In this document: positions 1-7,613 of the stretch, piece after piece
Position numbering within the stretch: position 1 is the first letter of the stretch
Layout: each line of letters begins with the position of its first letter
Source: Weissella kandleri
GTDB lineage: Bacteria > Bacillota > Bacilli > Lactobacillales > Lactobacillaceae
NCBI RefSeq assembly: GCF_001438705.1
Contig: NZ_JQBP01000004.1
Span: 59,065-95,522 of the forward strand
DNA: 36,458 bases
Direction of reading: 5' to 3'
Translations under genes and position numbers: made by a program
The notes under the pieces: generated by a model
Database searches by the model: none
What the model was told of the DNA's origin: nothing
The model's input: only the letters and a program-made list of their open reading frames with translations

Positions 1-45
1 ACCTTATGAATGGCTTAATATAGCTGTTTATAAGGTTTTATTTTT
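1..45 (+). terminator. Terminator of an upstream gene outside the window
   Basis: ACCTTAT at 1-7 pairs with ATAAGGT at 30-36, with a short inner GCT/AGC pairing, and is followed by TTTATTTTT. It probably ends transcription of a gene left of the window. The remainder of 46-379 contains no convincing gene; it holds the promoter and palindrome listed separately. Confidence 0.5.
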
Positions 46-184
46 GTGCTTATATCATCTTTATAGGATATAGCAATTTTGGCAGAAGAGAGTGAGTTGG
101 TATTTTTCGCATGGCTTTATTTTTAAGACTATTAATCGCATGGATTTTGCTGAGGTTTAATTATAAGAATATAAAAAAGAACGC

Positions 185-228
185 TTGACCTAACCTAATG
201 GGATATTATATACGTTTGTTATAACAAA
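185..228 (+). promoter_or_regulatory. Possible promoter with a downstream 14-bp palindrome
   Basis: TTGACC (185-190) and TATATA (207-212) are separated by 16 bp. A perfect palindrome TTTGTTATAACAAA at 215-228 covers the expected transcription start, the position of a repressor operator. The region is AT-rich, so chance is possible. The downstream gene at 380 also has a separate consensus TATAAT at 335-340. Confidence 0.35.
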
Positions 229-379
229 TATATATGGGTTAGTTAAGTATTATTACATAATATGGATTTTAAAATCGCTGAGGCTGGGAAAATTTAAAAA
301 ACCATAGTGGCCCGGCAATGGTGTCAAATTTCGGTATAATTAAAAATCGATGGTAGTAAAATATGAAAGGGGTAGATTA

Positions 380-2101
380 ATGAGGAGCAGATATGATGAA
401 TATCATAAGCAAAAAGAACGCCAGCAACAAAAACAAATGGCTCGTTCGAGATTATTAGCACAAGGTCGGGCCAAAGCTCAAGCCGTTCGTCAGACCGATG
501 AAAAGCAGTTGGAGCGGCGGTTAGACGCCGGAATTGATCGTACGGTTAAAAAACAAGCTCGGGAAATTCAGCAGCTACAACAAAAATTAAATCACGTTAA
601 AAATCAACAGACGGATTTATCGCAAATGAAAGGTAAGTTGGCTAAAGAGAATCGGAGTTTAAGTGGACAGGTTCGTCAATTGAAACAACACCTTGCGCAA
701 GAAAAAACGAATAATGAGGCGGCACTAGCAGAACAATTACAGCAACAAGCAGATGCGTTGTACTTGAAGCAAGTTTTGTTAGATCAAGCGCAGGCGGAGC
801 AACAAAAATCAAAAGCGCAGTACCGGCAATTACAAAAGCAAGTCAGCCAACAAGATATTCAAATTAATAAGCTTGAAGAACAACGTCGGCAGCTACAAAA
901 TTTAGTGAATAAATATCAATCCATTTATGGAAGTGCGGCAGTCAATCCGCAGCAATTCCAAGAAAAAATGCATCAGTTTTCGAAAATGCAAGCTAGTAAT
1001 CGAAAATTAAGTGCACGCATCACGGAGTTAGAACATAAATTAGTGCAGCAAGATGAAGTGCTTGTCAAAGCACGCGCCAATAGTATGAATTTGCAACAAC
1101 AGATTGAAGAAATAAATGGTACGAAGAAAAAACTTAAAAAGCAGCGTCAGGAATTGCAGGATGAGAATCAAAGATTAAAGAAGATTATCGATGAGCAAGA
1201 CAATACCAAATTTTCATTGCAGCCATGGTGGCGAAAATTACATGATCAGGTGATACAGCACCTACCAGTACGGTGGTGGAATGAACAGGCTTATCTGCAA
1301 TTAGAACCACAAGCTTTTAAGTTAGCTGATTTAAAAACGATCCCGGGTCAATTACGTTATCTACAATTAATAATGACAGATGAAAATCTACAAGAATACG
1401 CTGATTTGTTGCCTTTGATACAACAATATCAGAAACGTTCTCACCGCTTAGCTACAATTCCTAAGCAAGAGGTTTTGAAAGTAACTATTAAATTAGTTGA
1501 TGATACATATCATATGTTTTTGGAGGGAGCTGATTTAGGTCCGGTTCCTCAAAATTCAGAATTTGATTTTAAAGATGAGCAAGTTTATCAAGTTTTGCAT
1601 TTTATTAGCGCTGATCGATATGAGTTAGTACAACTTTTGAATGCCCGCCCTTTGAATGCCCGTCAACTGCAGGAACAGGCACATAAGCGGCAACGCCAAC
1701 GTCTCAAACGTGATCAACAACGGGACCAAGATAATGAATTAGAGGCCTTCTTACACGCAACCTTGACAGGGAAACACGTCGTAATAGTGACTTGGCACCA
1801 GCCTAAAAACTATGTCGCCTTGTTTGAACGATATGGAGTTAAGGTGACGGTGATTAATTCAAAACAACAAAAGCATCAAGTAGTATCAGCGATGTTTTCA
1901 AAGCGATATGACCAACATTACTTGTTTTTGAACGGAGTTTCACATCCTCAATATTATTCCGTTTACAACCGATATAAAGCATTTGGCATGCCAAAAGACG
2001 TACATCTAATTATGGATGAGAATCCACGAAACCTAGTTTTGGATGCGGCATATACCTTGGCAGGTCAACACAATAAAACGCCGATTACTAGCGGGATTTA
2101 A
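380..2101 (+). CDS. Long coiled-coil protein with DUF2325-like C-terminal domain
   Basis: About 573 residues, cytoplasmic by composition, with no signal peptide or membrane segment. Residues about 1-285 are very rich in Gln, Lys, Glu and Leu with heptad spacing, predicting a long coiled coil. The last ~100 residues alternate predicted strands and helices (KHVVIVTWHQ, YGVKVTVINS, DQHYLFLNGVSH, KDVHLIMDE). This order resembles the DUF2325 fold, in which a glycine-rich start is followed by a conserved His after a hydrophobic strand; the match is by eye and partial. I start at 380 because AAAGGGG at 367-372 is correctly spaced for that ATG; an in-frame ATG at 350 lies too close to the TATAAT at 335-340 and lacks a ribosome site. 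It precedes rplM but is separated from it by the rplM promoter, so it is probably monocistronic. Function unknown. Confidence 0.8.
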   Translation: MRSRYDEYHKQKERQQQKQMARSRLLAQGRAKAQAVRQTDEKQLERRLDAGIDRTVKKQAREIQQLQQKLNHVKNQQTDLSQMKGKLAKENRSLSGQVRQLKQHLAQEKTNNEAALAEQLQQQADALYLKQVLLDQAQAEQQKSKAQYRQLQKQVSQQDIQINKLEEQRRQLQNLVNKYQSIYGSAAVNPQQFQEKMHQFSKMQASNRKLSARITELEHKLVQQDEVLVKARANSMNLQQQIEEINGTKKKLKKQRQELQDENQRLKKIIDEQDNTKFSLQPWWRKLHDQVIQHLPVRWWNEQAYLQLEPQAFKLADLKTIPGQLRYLQLIMTDENLQEYADLLPLIQQYQKRSHRLATIPKQEVLKVTIKLVDDTYHMFLEGADLGPVPQNSEFDFKDEQVYQVLHFISADRYELVQLLNARPLNARQLQEQAHKRQRQRLKRDQQRDQDNELEAFLHATLTGKHVVIVTWHQPKNYVALFERYGVKVTVINSKQQKHQVVSAMFSKRYDQHYLFLNGVSHPQYYSVYNRYKAFGMPKDVHLIMDENPRNLVLDAAYTLAGQHNKTPITSGI

Positions 2102-2185
2102 ATTAGTTGAGTTAGCATTTATTTAATTTGCGAAAAAAGGTTTAAAAAGCTAACAAATAGTTATCTTTTTGCGGGAATAAATTAA

Positions 2186-2214
2186 TTGACGAACCCTGTT
2201 AAAAAGGGTACACT
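2186..2214 (+). promoter_or_regulatory. Promoter of rplM-rpsI
   Basis: TTGACG (2186-2191), a 17-bp spacer and TACACT (2209-2214) predict a start near 2221, leaving a leader of about 95 nt before rplM. Confidence 0.75.
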
Positions 2215-2220
2215 AGTTGT

Positions 2221-2315
2221 TGGTATTGTTTACCATAACCACATGTGGGAATGTCCTGGTACGACTTTTTATTATTGGTAATGTTAAACAAACAGAATTA
2301 TTGGAGGAAATTTCC
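2221..2315 (+). promoter_or_regulatory. rplM 5' leader, candidate L13 autoregulatory RNA
   Basis: The leader starts with a hairpin TGGTA-TTGTT-TACCA (2221-2235), followed by the palindrome CCACATGTGG (2239-2248), and ends in the ribosome site TTGGAGGAAA (2301-2310). Firmicute rplM transcripts often carry a protein-binding L13 leader in this position. I could not test it against the Rfam model, so only the hairpins and the location support the assignment. Confidence 0.4.
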
Positions 2316-2759
2316 ATGCGTACAACTTATATGGCAAAGCCAGGTGAGATCGATCGTAAGTGGTATATTGTTGATGCCACTGATGTACCTTTGGGTCGTC
2401 TATCAACGGTCGTAGCATCTATCTTACGTGGTAAGAACAAGCCTACTTACACTCCCAACATTGACACTGGAGATAACGTGATTGTTATCAACGCTGCTAA
2501 CGTTGCCTTGACTGGTAAGAAGGCCACTGACAAGATCTACTATCACCACTCAAACCACCCTGGTGGGTTGAAAGAGCGTCAAGCTGGTGATTTGCGGGCC
2601 AAGAATCCACAACGTTTGGTTGAACTTTCAGTTCAAGGAATGTTGCCAAAGAATTCACTTGGTCACCAACAAGCTTTGAAGCTTCACGTCTTTGCGGATG
2701 CTAACCATGCCCACGAAGCCCAAAAGCCTGAAGTCTTGGATATCAACAGCCTAATCTAA
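2316..2759 (+). CDS. rplM: 50S ribosomal protein L13
   Basis: 147 residues, the usual length of bacterial L13. The sequence begins [20 protein letters not shown] and contains the family motifs [18 protein letters not shown] and [10 protein letters not shown]13 binds 23S rRNA early in assembly of the large subunit. ATG at 2316 is chosen because TTGGAGGAAA lies just upstream; a longer in-frame reading from a TTG at 2217 would begin at about the transcription start and has no ribosome site. It is followed 24 bp later by rpsI, the universal bacterial L13-S9 operon order, so both are co-transcribed from the promoter at 2186. Confidence 0.97.
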   Translation: MRTTYMAKPGEIDRKWYIVDATDVPLGRLSTVVASILRGKNKPTYTPNIDTGDNVIVINAANVALTGKKATDKIYYHHSNHPGGLKERQAGDLRAKNPQRLVELSVQGMLPKNSLGHQQALKLHVFADANHAHEAQKPEVLDINSLI

Positions 2760-2783
2760 TTTAGCGGAAAGGAGAATTAAGTT

Positions 2784-3176
2784 ATGTCTACTGTACAATA
2801 TTACGGAACTGGTCGTCGTAAGAACTCTGTTGCGCGTGTACGTTTAGTACCTGGTAATGGAGCAATTACTATCAACGGTAAGTCAGCCGAAGAGTACATT
2901 CCTTTCGCTAACTTGCGCGAGGTTATGATTCAACCATTTAACGCAACTGAAACTTTGGGAAACTATGATGTTTTGGTTAACGTTAATGGTGGTGGATTCT
3001 CAGGACAAGCTGGTGCGATCCGTCACGGTATCTCACGTGCTTTGTTGAATGTTGATCCTGAATTCCGTGCAGCCTTGAAGTCAGCTGGATTGTTGACTCG
3101 TGACTCACGTATGAAGGAACGTAAGAAGCCAGGACTTAAGAAAGCCCGTAAAGCTTCACAATTCTCAAAGCGTTAA
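2784..3176 (+). CDS. rpsI: 30S ribosomal protein S9
   Basis: 130 residues, standard length. The N-terminus reads [16 protein letters not shown]. The protein ends in the very basic tail typical of S9 ([20 protein letters not shown]), whose terminal SKR reaches the P-site tRNA in the small subunit. Ribosome site AAAGGAGAA precedes the ATG. It is the second gene of the rplM operon and is followed by a strong terminator at 3203-3232, closing the transcript. Confidence 0.98.
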   Translation: MSTVQYYGTGRRKNSVARVRLVPGNGAITINGKSAEEYIPFANLREVMIQPFNATETLGNYDVLVNVNGGGFSGQAGAIRHGISRALLNVDPEFRAALKSAGLLTRDSRMKERKKPGLKKARKASQFSKR

Positions 3177-3202
3177 TTTTGTATTATCATTTGGGAAGCA
3201 AA

Positions 3203-3232
3203 AAGTGCTCGCCAAGGCGGGTGCTTTTTTTT
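3203..3232 (+). terminator. Terminator of the rplM-rpsI operon
   Basis: AAGTGCTCGCC pairs with GGCGGGTGCTT (11 bp, three wobble pairs) around an AAG loop, followed by a run of eight T. Confidence 0.9.
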
Positions 3233-3746
3233 GTGTAAAAAATTCCTAATTTAGCTTAACCAAATTAAAATATTGAATTATTTTTATGAAAAAGGGATCA
3301 AAAATATTTTTGGTTCTTTTTTTTATTTGCCCTAAAAAGTACTGGGGGAGAGCCGAAGTTAAGAAGCTAAAATATATGATATGATTTATTTAGGCGGAAA
3401 ATTGAATGAATGGTTTCAAAAAGCAACCATTTTATGTAAGCTGTGTTACATAAAATGAAATAGAAATGCGTAATTTCTGTAGTAATATTTTGATAGATAG
3501 GCTAGGTGTCGAAGGATTTTTTAAAAAAGAGATTAAATTGATAAATTTAATATCTTTTACATGCATATAAACCTGATCAGACAAGAATTTAATATCTAAA
3601 TATAAGGATAGGAGGTTAGATTGGTTGAAAATGAACTATTGTAATAGTTGGAAATTTTGAAGACCGACGGGATTGAGGAGCTAATACGCGATTGCATGTA
3701 ATTTCTCGTTATAAAATAATATTTTAAGTAATGTAGAGGGTAGATA
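3233..3746. other. Long AT-rich intergenic region with inverted repeats
   Basis: No convincing gene. Two overlapping inverted repeats lie in the middle: AATGGTT/AACCATT (3409-3431), and a perfect 11-bp pair ATTTTATGTAA/TTACATAAAAT with a 6-nt loop (3429-3456). A strong ribosome site GGAGG at 3611-3615 is followed five bases later by a TTG that opens a 7-codon reading frame ending at 3644. A weak promoter (TTGCAT 3692-3697, AATAAT 3715-3720) lies just before the adhesin gene. Confidence 0.6.
3429..3456. repeat. Perfect 11-bp inverted repeat
   Basis: ATTTTATGTAA at 3429-3439 and TTACATAAAAT at 3446-3456 flank GCTGTG. There is no following T run, so it is more likely an operator or an RNA stem than a terminator. 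Its first three bases are shared with the 7-bp repeat at 3409-3431, so as RNA the two stems would compete. Confidence 0.7.
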
Positions 3747-5687
3747 ATGATTAATAAGTTAAAAAACTTAATGATGATTTTGATATTGACCGTGTCAGTA
3801 TTAGCGGGAAGTTTAGCCATGCCATTACAAGCCGATGCCGCTAAAGGTGATGACCCTGGGGTTACCATCGAAGGGCCAAGTGAAGTTGACTCGAATGGGT
3901 TAGTTGACTTAAAAGTTACACTGGCGGGCTCAGCTGGGACGTTAAATCAAAATGGGACTGTAGCAGTTACAATTCCAAAGAGTATCGTAGAGGACCCAGC
4001 AGAATTGGTAGCTAATTTAAAAATCACTGCTCCATTTTATTTGGATAACCCAGCCTATGTTGATGACGGTAAGGGAAATTATGTTTTAAATGTTAAATAT
4101 GATGCTTCTAAGATTGATCAATCTAGTGCGGTTGGATACACATTTGTGATTGAATTCCGGGCGCCATATTTTACGGATCATAAAGATATTCCCGAAAATG
4201 TCGACTTTAATGCTGATTTGATGATGAATGGTCGGAGTGAAAGTACAGATCAAGCAACAACTAAAACAAACCCTGCGACGAGTTGGACAGTTGATTTTAC
4301 CAAGTACAGTAACGCGCCAACCGTTAATGATAATGGTGTGCCTAAGGCCGTAATGTCACCAACTAATCCTGGCGCAAATAATTTTGTAATTATTGTTAAT
4401 TATAATAAACAAAATTATAATGATATAAACGTGACCGACCACATGCCTAAAGGTTTGAGTTTAGCGGGTTCATACAGCATTTTCCCTAATTCAGTGGGGG
4501 ATGCCAATGATGTGCAGAATTTGAAGATTTATAAAATTAGTTTTGATGACAAGGGGACGATGACCGGTTCGAAGTATGTCACCTCAGACTTTAAGGATCA
4601 AATTACTAGCACCAAAGATTCATTTAATGTGCATTTTGGGAAAGTAACGGAAAATGATGCCTACGTAATTTCATATGGGGCATCGGTAAATCCGGGTTAT
4701 AATGTCGACAATTTTGGAGTTCAGTATAATGACGCCAAGATGTTAGATAATGGTAAGCAAGTTAAAGAAGCTCAAGTTCCCTTGATTATGTGGGACCAAA
4801 AACCTGCAGCAACCTCTTTGATTAAAAAGGTTGATCATGCGCAATTAGCAACTAATCAGGCAACTTTGACGTATACTTTGACTCTGAAAGCTGATTTTGG
4901 TGATATCAAGGCCGGAACCGTTGTGAATGACACATTGCCGGCACACACGACTTTCTTGAAGACAGAAGCTAACCAAGGTTTCTCAAAAGAAACTTATAAC
5001 ACAAATACTAATAATGTTTCATATACGTTAAATGAAGACATTAAGACTGGTGATTCACGTGTTATTAAAATGAAGGTTAAATTTGAAAATAGCAAAGGTG
5101 GCATTGGGGATGAAATTAAAAATCGTGCTAGCTACTCTTATGCTGGATCAACAATTTATAGTAATGATGCCACTACTTTGCTGAATGGATCAGCTGTATT
5201 AAAGAAGGTTGATAGTAAAAGTGGTCAAGCACTGGAAGGGGCTGTTTTCAAATTAGTTGATCAAAATGGAAAGACTTTGAAGAATAATTTGATGAGTGAC
5301 CAAAATGGTTTGATCCGGGTTGGTTTGTTAAAGCCTGGGAAGTATGCCTTAATTGAAACCGAGGCGCCTAAGGGTTACCAGCTGGACACTAAGGCAAATG
5401 ATTTTGAAGTGTTGAATGATCAAGAAACAGCGATTAATCTAAAAATGAGTAATACACTCAAGGAACCTAAGCCTAATACGCCAACTACACCGGTAAATCC
5501 TGGAACGAATCCACCAAATGTTCCGGGTGAAGATCGAGATATTAAAAATAACATCGTGGATAATGTAGTCGAAAATGTGCACACTTGGTTGCCAAAGACG
5601 GCGGCACAAAAACTTTCATTAGTTGGTGTGATTGGTGCCATTTTAGCTGCATTTGTTGGATTTATCGTTTGGAATAAGCGGCATTAA
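3747..5687 (+). CDS. Sortase-anchored surface adhesin / pilin-like protein with CnaB domain
   Basis: 646 residues. Residues 1 to about 31 form a Sec signal peptide (Lys-rich start, hydrophobic core, cleavage near QADA-A). About residues 352-482 resemble the D2-type isopeptide-forming domain of Gram-positive pilins. About 483-570 form a Cna protein B-type domain (AVLKKVDSKSGQALEGAVF to IETEAPKGYQLD); a Lys near its start and the Glu of the IETEAP motif are the positions expected to form an internal isopeptide bond. A Pro/Thr/Asn-rich wall-spanning stretch is followed by the sorting signal LPKTA (615-619), a hydrophobic segment and the basic tail WNKRH. LPKTA instead of LPXTG is unusual. No sortase or further pilin gene is adjacent, so it is probably a stand-alone adhesin. 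ATG 3747 follows GAGGGT. A terminator follows at 5793. Confidence 0.88.
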   Translation: MINKLKNLMMILILTVSVLAGSLAMPLQADAAKGDDPGVTIEGPSEVDSNGLVDLKVTLAGSAGTLNQNGTVAVTIPKSIVEDPAELVANLKITAPFYLDNPAYVDDGKGNYVLNVKYDASKIDQSSAVGYTFVIEFRAPYFTDHKDIPENVDFNADLMMNGRSESTDQATTKTNPATSWTVDFTKYSNAPTVNDNGVPKAVMSPTNPGANNFVIIVNYNKQNYNDINVTDHMPKGLSLAGSYSIFPNSVGDANDVQNLKIYKISFDDKGTMTGSKYVTSDFKDQITSTKDSFNVHFGKVTENDAYVISYGASVNPGYNVDNFGVQYNDAKMLDNGKQVKEAQVPLIMWDQKPAATSLIKKVDHAQLATNQATLTYTLTLKADFGDIKAGTVVNDTLPAHTTFLKTEANQGFSKETYNTNTNNVSYTLNEDIKTGDSRVIKMKVKFENSKGGIGDEIKNRASYSYAGSTIYSNDATTLLNGSAVLKKVDSKSGQALEGAVFKLVDQNGKTLKNNLMSDQNGLIRVGLLKPGKYALIETEAPKGYQLDTKANDFEVLNDQETAINLKMSNTLKEPKPNTPTTPVNPGTNPPNVPGEDRDIKNNIVDNVVENVHTWLPKTAAQKLSLVGVIGAILAAFVGFIVWNKRH

Positions 5688-5792
5688 TTAGTTGCTTAGC
5701 AGATTATGACTAATTTATCTGACTATAATATTAAAGATGTATCAATTAAAGAGGGGCATTAGATAAAGGATTACTAATGTTGAATAGAATTT

Positions 5793-5821
5793 AAAGCACT
5801 CGTTTAAGCGAGTGCTTTTTT
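5793..5821 (+). terminator. Terminator of the adhesin gene
   Basis: AAAGCACTCG (5793-5802) and CGAGTGCTTT (5809-5818) form a perfect 10-bp stem around TTTAAG, followed by T. Confidence 0.9.
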
Positions 5822-5889
5822 ATATAATAAATTTGTAGAAAAGGCGCGTGCTTAACGTAACGTGAAGCTTAAAGATAATAGGGGAGGCA

Positions 5890-6340
5890 ATGAATTATAC
5901 AATTAGTGAATTAGCTCAATTATCGGGCGTATCAACCCGGACATTAAAATATTATGATCAAATTGGTCTGTTAAAGCCGGCACACTTAAGTTTGGCCGGG
6001 TATCGCATGTATATAGAAAAAGAAGTAGATCAGCTCCAACAGATGTTATAAGGAATTAGATTTTTCATTAGATAAAATTAAACGACTAGTCGTGGAAGCG
6101 AACCTTAACGAAATGTAAGCATGAGAAGCTCAGGTAAAGTTATTGGCGGGTCAATGCGAACATTTAGATGCGTTAATTCAAACAATCCGACAGACGATTA
6201 TAACAAAGTGACGGGGATGAAAAATCGCAGATACGGAAAAATTTAAAGCATTTAAGCAACATTTGGTAGATGAGAAGGAAAAGCAGTATGGGACAAAAAT
6301 TCGGCGAGATTATGGAGATGCAATGGTGGCTTATTTTTAA
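5890..6340 (+). pseudogene. Decayed MerR-family regulator
   Basis: The reading starts at ATG 5890 after GGGGAGG and gives a clear MerR winged-helix N-terminus (MNYTISELAQLSGVSTRTLK, then YYDQIGLLKP). It stops at TAA 6049-6051 after 53 codons. A one-base shift there restores the family sequence (YKELDFSLDKIKRLV), but further in-frame stops follow (after NEM, and around TK-RG-KIAD) before the frame ends at 6338-6340. Intact relatives of the TipA/Mta type are about 250 residues, so the effector domain is also truncated. Loss of a stress or drug-responsive regulator is inferred; no target gene remains next to it. Confidence 0.88.
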
Positions 6341-6423
6341 GTGCCGCCATGCATGTTTGGTTAGCTAGTTCGAAATGATTTTTGATTTATGCGAGGGATA
6401 AAAGCTGATTATTTGGCGCAGAA

Positions 6424-6455
6424 AAAAAGGAAGCTCCATGATGAGTTTCCTTTTT
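6424..6455 (-). terminator. Terminator of the lacI-type regulator gene
   Basis: AAAAAGGAAGCTC (6424-6436) and GAGTTTCCTTTTT (6443-6455) pair over 13 bp with one wobble. Read on the minus strand it ends in a T run just after the regulator stop codon. It could also work in the other direction. Confidence 0.85.
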
Positions 6456-6459
6456 GTAT

Positions 6460-7452
6460 TTAGAGCGAGTTACGGATTTCAATTTTTGATTTGATTCTAG
6501 TGATATCCGTGTTGCTTTTGTGTTGATTTAAATTGTCGATTAACTGTTGCGTGGCAGTTTCACCAATTAAAATTGGTTGTTGCTCGATAGCGGTAATCCC
6601 GGGAGCTACTAAATCAGCTAAATCATCATCATTGAAACCAATAACACCGACATCTTGTGGTACTTTTAAATTAGAGGCTTTCAAAACGCGCATAATTGGC
6701 CATAATACTTGGCTGTTTAAAGCATAAATGGCTACTTTTTTAGAACTTTCTTTAATTTTGAATTGTAGTTGGATCTGCCAGTCGTTAGAATTTTCGATTT
6801 CTAATAATTCGTAAGATATATCAATGGATTGTAGATGAGATGTAATACCTTGAACACGATTCATCCGACTGCTAATACCCGTTATGCTATTAGATATTAT
6901 AATGACGTGTTTAAAATTGTTTTTTTCAAGCAATTGTGCGACTTCTACTGATTTTTGAAAATTATCAGAAACAACTGCGGGCCAAGTAAAAGGTTCCACA
7001 TAACGATCAACTTGAATAGTAGGTAAGGCATTATCTTGGATGATTTGATAATTATCTGGGTGATGAGCTAATGGCTGAATAATGAGTCCGTCGATATTTT
7101 CGTTTAAAAGAACTTGTAAATTATTTTGTTCGCGTTGCAAGTTGTTGTCTGCGTCCATAATAATCATTTGGTATTTAGTTTGGTGCAAGAATGTACTAAT
7201 CCCCTTGAGTAATCGAGATGTATAAAGATTGGAAAGATCAGCGACTGATACCCCAATAGTGTGAGTACTAGCGGTTTTTAGTGTTTGAGCTTGTCGATTA
7301 GGTTGATAACCGGAAGCTTCAATAGTTTGGGCAATCTTGTTTTTAGTCGCCTCAGACATGTTGTCGTATTTATGATTTAAAAAGCGTGAGACAGTGGTTT
7401 TAGATACATTGGCCTGTGCGGCAATGTCGTTAATAGTTAATTTTTTTTTCAT
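6460..7452 (-). CDS. LacI-family transcriptional regulator of the sugar-acid operon
   Basis: 330 residues. The N-terminal helix-turn-helix has the LacI signature (KLTINDIAAQANVSKTTVSR and FLNHKYDNMS), followed by a hinge and a periplasmic-binding-protein-like effector domain (IGVSVADLSNLYTSRLLKG, VIGFNDDDLADLVAPGI). It is transcribed divergently from the isomerase-kinase operon. The shared 161-bp gap holds a LacI-type palindrome, so it probably represses that operon until a sugar acid binds. Its ATG has no ribosome site, and a perfect minus-strand TATAAT (7464-7459) places the transcription start at about the start codon, so the mRNA may be leaderless. The position parallels PtxS of the Pseudomonas kgu operon and KdgR-type regulators. 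The effector is not known from sequence. Confidence 0.92.
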   Translation of the reverse strand: MKKKLTINDIAAQANVSKTTVSRFLNHKYDNMSEATKNKIAQTIEASGYQPNRQAQTLKTASTHTIGVSVADLSNLYTSRLLKGISTFLHQTKYQMIIMDADNNLQREQNNLQVLLNENIDGLIIQPLAHHPDNYQIIQDNALPTIQVDRYVEPFTWPAVVSDNFQKSVEVAQLLEKNNFKHVIIISNSITGISSRMNRVQGITSHLQSIDISYELLEIENSNDWQIQLQFKIKESSKKVAIYALNSQVLWPIMRVLKASNLKVPQDVGVIGFNDDDLADLVAPGITAIEQQPILIGETATQQLIDNLNQHKSNTDITRIKSKIEIRNSL

Positions 7453-7458
7453 GCTTTT

Positions 7459-7464
7459 ATTATA
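7459..7464 (-). promoter_or_regulatory. -10 element of the LacI-type regulator gene
   Basis: On the minus strand this reads TATAAT, with TTATCC as a poor -35 about 18 bp upstream. The expected start falls at about 7452, the A of the start codon. Confidence 0.55.
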
Positions 7465-7489
7465 CCTTAAATTAAAAATTAAGGATAAG

Positions 7490-7518
7490 TTGACAAAAAT
7501 AATGAAAGCGGTTACTAT
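7490..7518 (+). promoter_or_regulatory. Promoter of the sugar-acid operon
   Basis: TTGACA (7490-7495), 17 bp, TACTAT (7513-7518); an overlapping TATAAT at 7516-7521 gives a 20-bp spacer. The cre site lies in the spacer and the LacI-type operator begins just downstream. A second TTGACA at 7562 lacks a good -10. Confidence 0.7.
7503..7516 (+). promoter_or_regulatory. Catabolite-responsive element (cre) for CcpA
   Basis: TGAAAGCGGTTACT matches the consensus TGWAANCGNTNWCA at 13 of 14 positions. It overlaps the spacer and -10 of the operon promoter, a position that would block RNA polymerase when CcpA is active on glucose. Confidence 0.75.
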
Positions 7519-7523
7519 AATCT

Positions 7524-7554
7524 TTGTAAACCGGTTTCCGAAAACGGTTTACAA
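7524..7554 (+). promoter_or_regulatory. LacI-type operator
   Basis: TTGTAAACCG (7524-7533) and CGGTTTACAA (7545-7554) form a perfect 10-bp inverted repeat around 11 bp. The left half also sits in the smaller palindrome AAACCGGTTT. It lies just downstream of the -10 in the gap shared with the divergent regulator gene, so that regulator is the likely ligand. Confidence 0.7.
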
Positions 7555-7613
7555 TTAAAAATTGACACTTTAAAGCTGATCTAATTTTAATTAGGTGAAA
7601 GGGTATATTAATC

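Noticed and set aside
3596-3868. Minus-strand 90-codon open frame across the adhesin start
   Set aside because: It covers the signal-peptide region antisense, without a ribosome site or a recognisable product.
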